Below, piece after piece: positions 6,756 through 6,996 of a stretch of DNA of 6,996 nt. The stretch covers positions 1 to 6,996 of the forward strand of contig JAUWKK010000151.1 in the NCBI GenBank assembly GCA_030614245.1, read 5' to 3'. The stretch comes from Planctomycetota bacterium (GTDB lineage: Bacteria > Planctomycetota > PUPC01 > JABMSA01 > JAUWKK01). Position 1 is the first letter of the stretch, and the number at the start of each line of letters is the position of its first letter. Made by a program: the position numbers and the translations under genes. The notes under the pieces were generated by a model. The model was not told the DNA's origin and did not search any database. It was given only the letters and a program-made list of their open reading frames with translations.

Positions 6756-6996
6756 ATGGACGCAAGCCTTTTCCGAATCGTGTTCCTTGCATTGCCCGGC
6801 ATACTGGGAGCCAAGCTGCACCACCGGCTTTGGCGAAAGCCCCATAGGGCCAAGTGGGAGGATTTCCTTGAGATACTTCTCTTCTCGCTGGCCAGCTATG
6901 CGCTGCTTGGGACATATAAGGCGCTGTTTTCCCAGGCCGGAGCCACAGCTTTCGAGGCTCTTTTTGACAGGAATGCTCCGTTAAACTGGTACGAGA
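6756..6996 (+). CDS. Partial small membrane protein, unknown function (cut by window end)
   Basis: An open frame of 80 complete codons runs off the window end. It begins MDASLFRIVFLALPGILGAK, with a hydrophobic segment at about 5-19 containing a central PG. A basic loop follows (LHHRLWRKPHRAKWEDFLE), then a second hydrophobic segment at about 39-56 (EILLFSLASYALLGTYKA). The pattern of hydrophobic-PG segment, basic loop, W-E-D-x-L and second helix recalls the DUF6338 group of bacterial membrane proteins. I recognise this only loosely, so no family name is asserted. The N-terminus would have its basic loop in the cytoplasm. Support is the AGGAGG ribosome binding site 4 bases before the ATG and 39-base spacing after the preceding gene on the same strand. 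By hand count, third-position GC is about 65% (52 of 80 codons), with many CTT leucines; a 39-codon sample of the VWA gene gave about 77%. That difference could reflect separate ancestry, but the sample is small. Confidence 0.72.
   Translation, partial: MDASLFRIVFLALPGILGAKLHHRLWRKPHRAKWEDFLEILLFSLASYALLGTYKALFSQAGATAFEALFDRNAPLNWYE

Noticed and set aside
6150..6845. Open frame of 231 codons on the - strand
   Set aside because: It is opposite the membrane-TPR gene and the partial membrane gene, both of which have membrane and TPR patterns and ribosome binding sites. The antisense product has no recognisable features.
1..6996. CRISPR array, tRNA, rRNA or toxin-antitoxin pair
   Set aside because: I saw no regularly spaced direct repeats, no cloverleaf or rRNA-like sequence, and no small paired genes with toxin or antitoxin motifs on either strand.

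Overview
The window is about 7 kb of GC-rich bacterial DNA. All convincing genes lie on the + strand, tightly packed. Overlapping or near-abutting starts, Shine-Dalgarno-like leaders, and cleavable N-terminal signals next to proton-channel proteins all point to a diderm (two-membrane) bacterium. The gene style (IPT-ExbB fusion, long TPR protein, von Willebrand A protein with a TonB-like anchor) and fairly frequent ATA isoleucine codons despite high GC suggest Planctomycetota or a neighbouring lineage. That placement is a low-confidence guess: there is no rRNA or marker gene here.

Positions 5-6071 read as one four-gene operon. It encodes an ExbB/TolQ-type proton channel with an extra IPT/TIG domain on its periplasmic N-terminus, an ExbD/TolR partner, a roughly 920-residue exported TPR protein, and a membrane-anchored protein with a proline-rich stretch and a VWA domain with an intact MIDAS. 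The first two genes overlap by 4 bases, the second and third are close or overlapping depending on the start, and the third and fourth are 18 bases apart with an excellent Shine-Dalgarno. The layout parallels Tol-Pal (TolQ-TolR-TolA plus CpoB) and TonB-ExbB-ExbD. The TonB/TolA position (inner-membrane anchor, proline-rich spacer, periplasmic C-terminal domain) appears to be filled by the VWA protein. My working model is a proton-motive-force-driven envelope machine whose periplasmic output is a MIDAS-containing VWA domain and whose exported partner is a TPR scaffold. The function and cargo are unknown.

Positions 6072-6194 hold an imperfect inverted repeat of the TGTCATTCTGAG type, probably a non-coding MITE-like element. 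It begins 2 bases after the VWA stop codon and overlaps the possible early starts of the next reading frame. Positions 6195-6716 encode a small membrane protein with a C-terminal TPR pair. At 6756, after a near-perfect Shine-Dalgarno, a last gene begins and runs off the window end. It looks like a small multi-pass membrane protein of unknown function. Its third-position GC is lower than in the genes before it, so it may not belong to the same functional unit.
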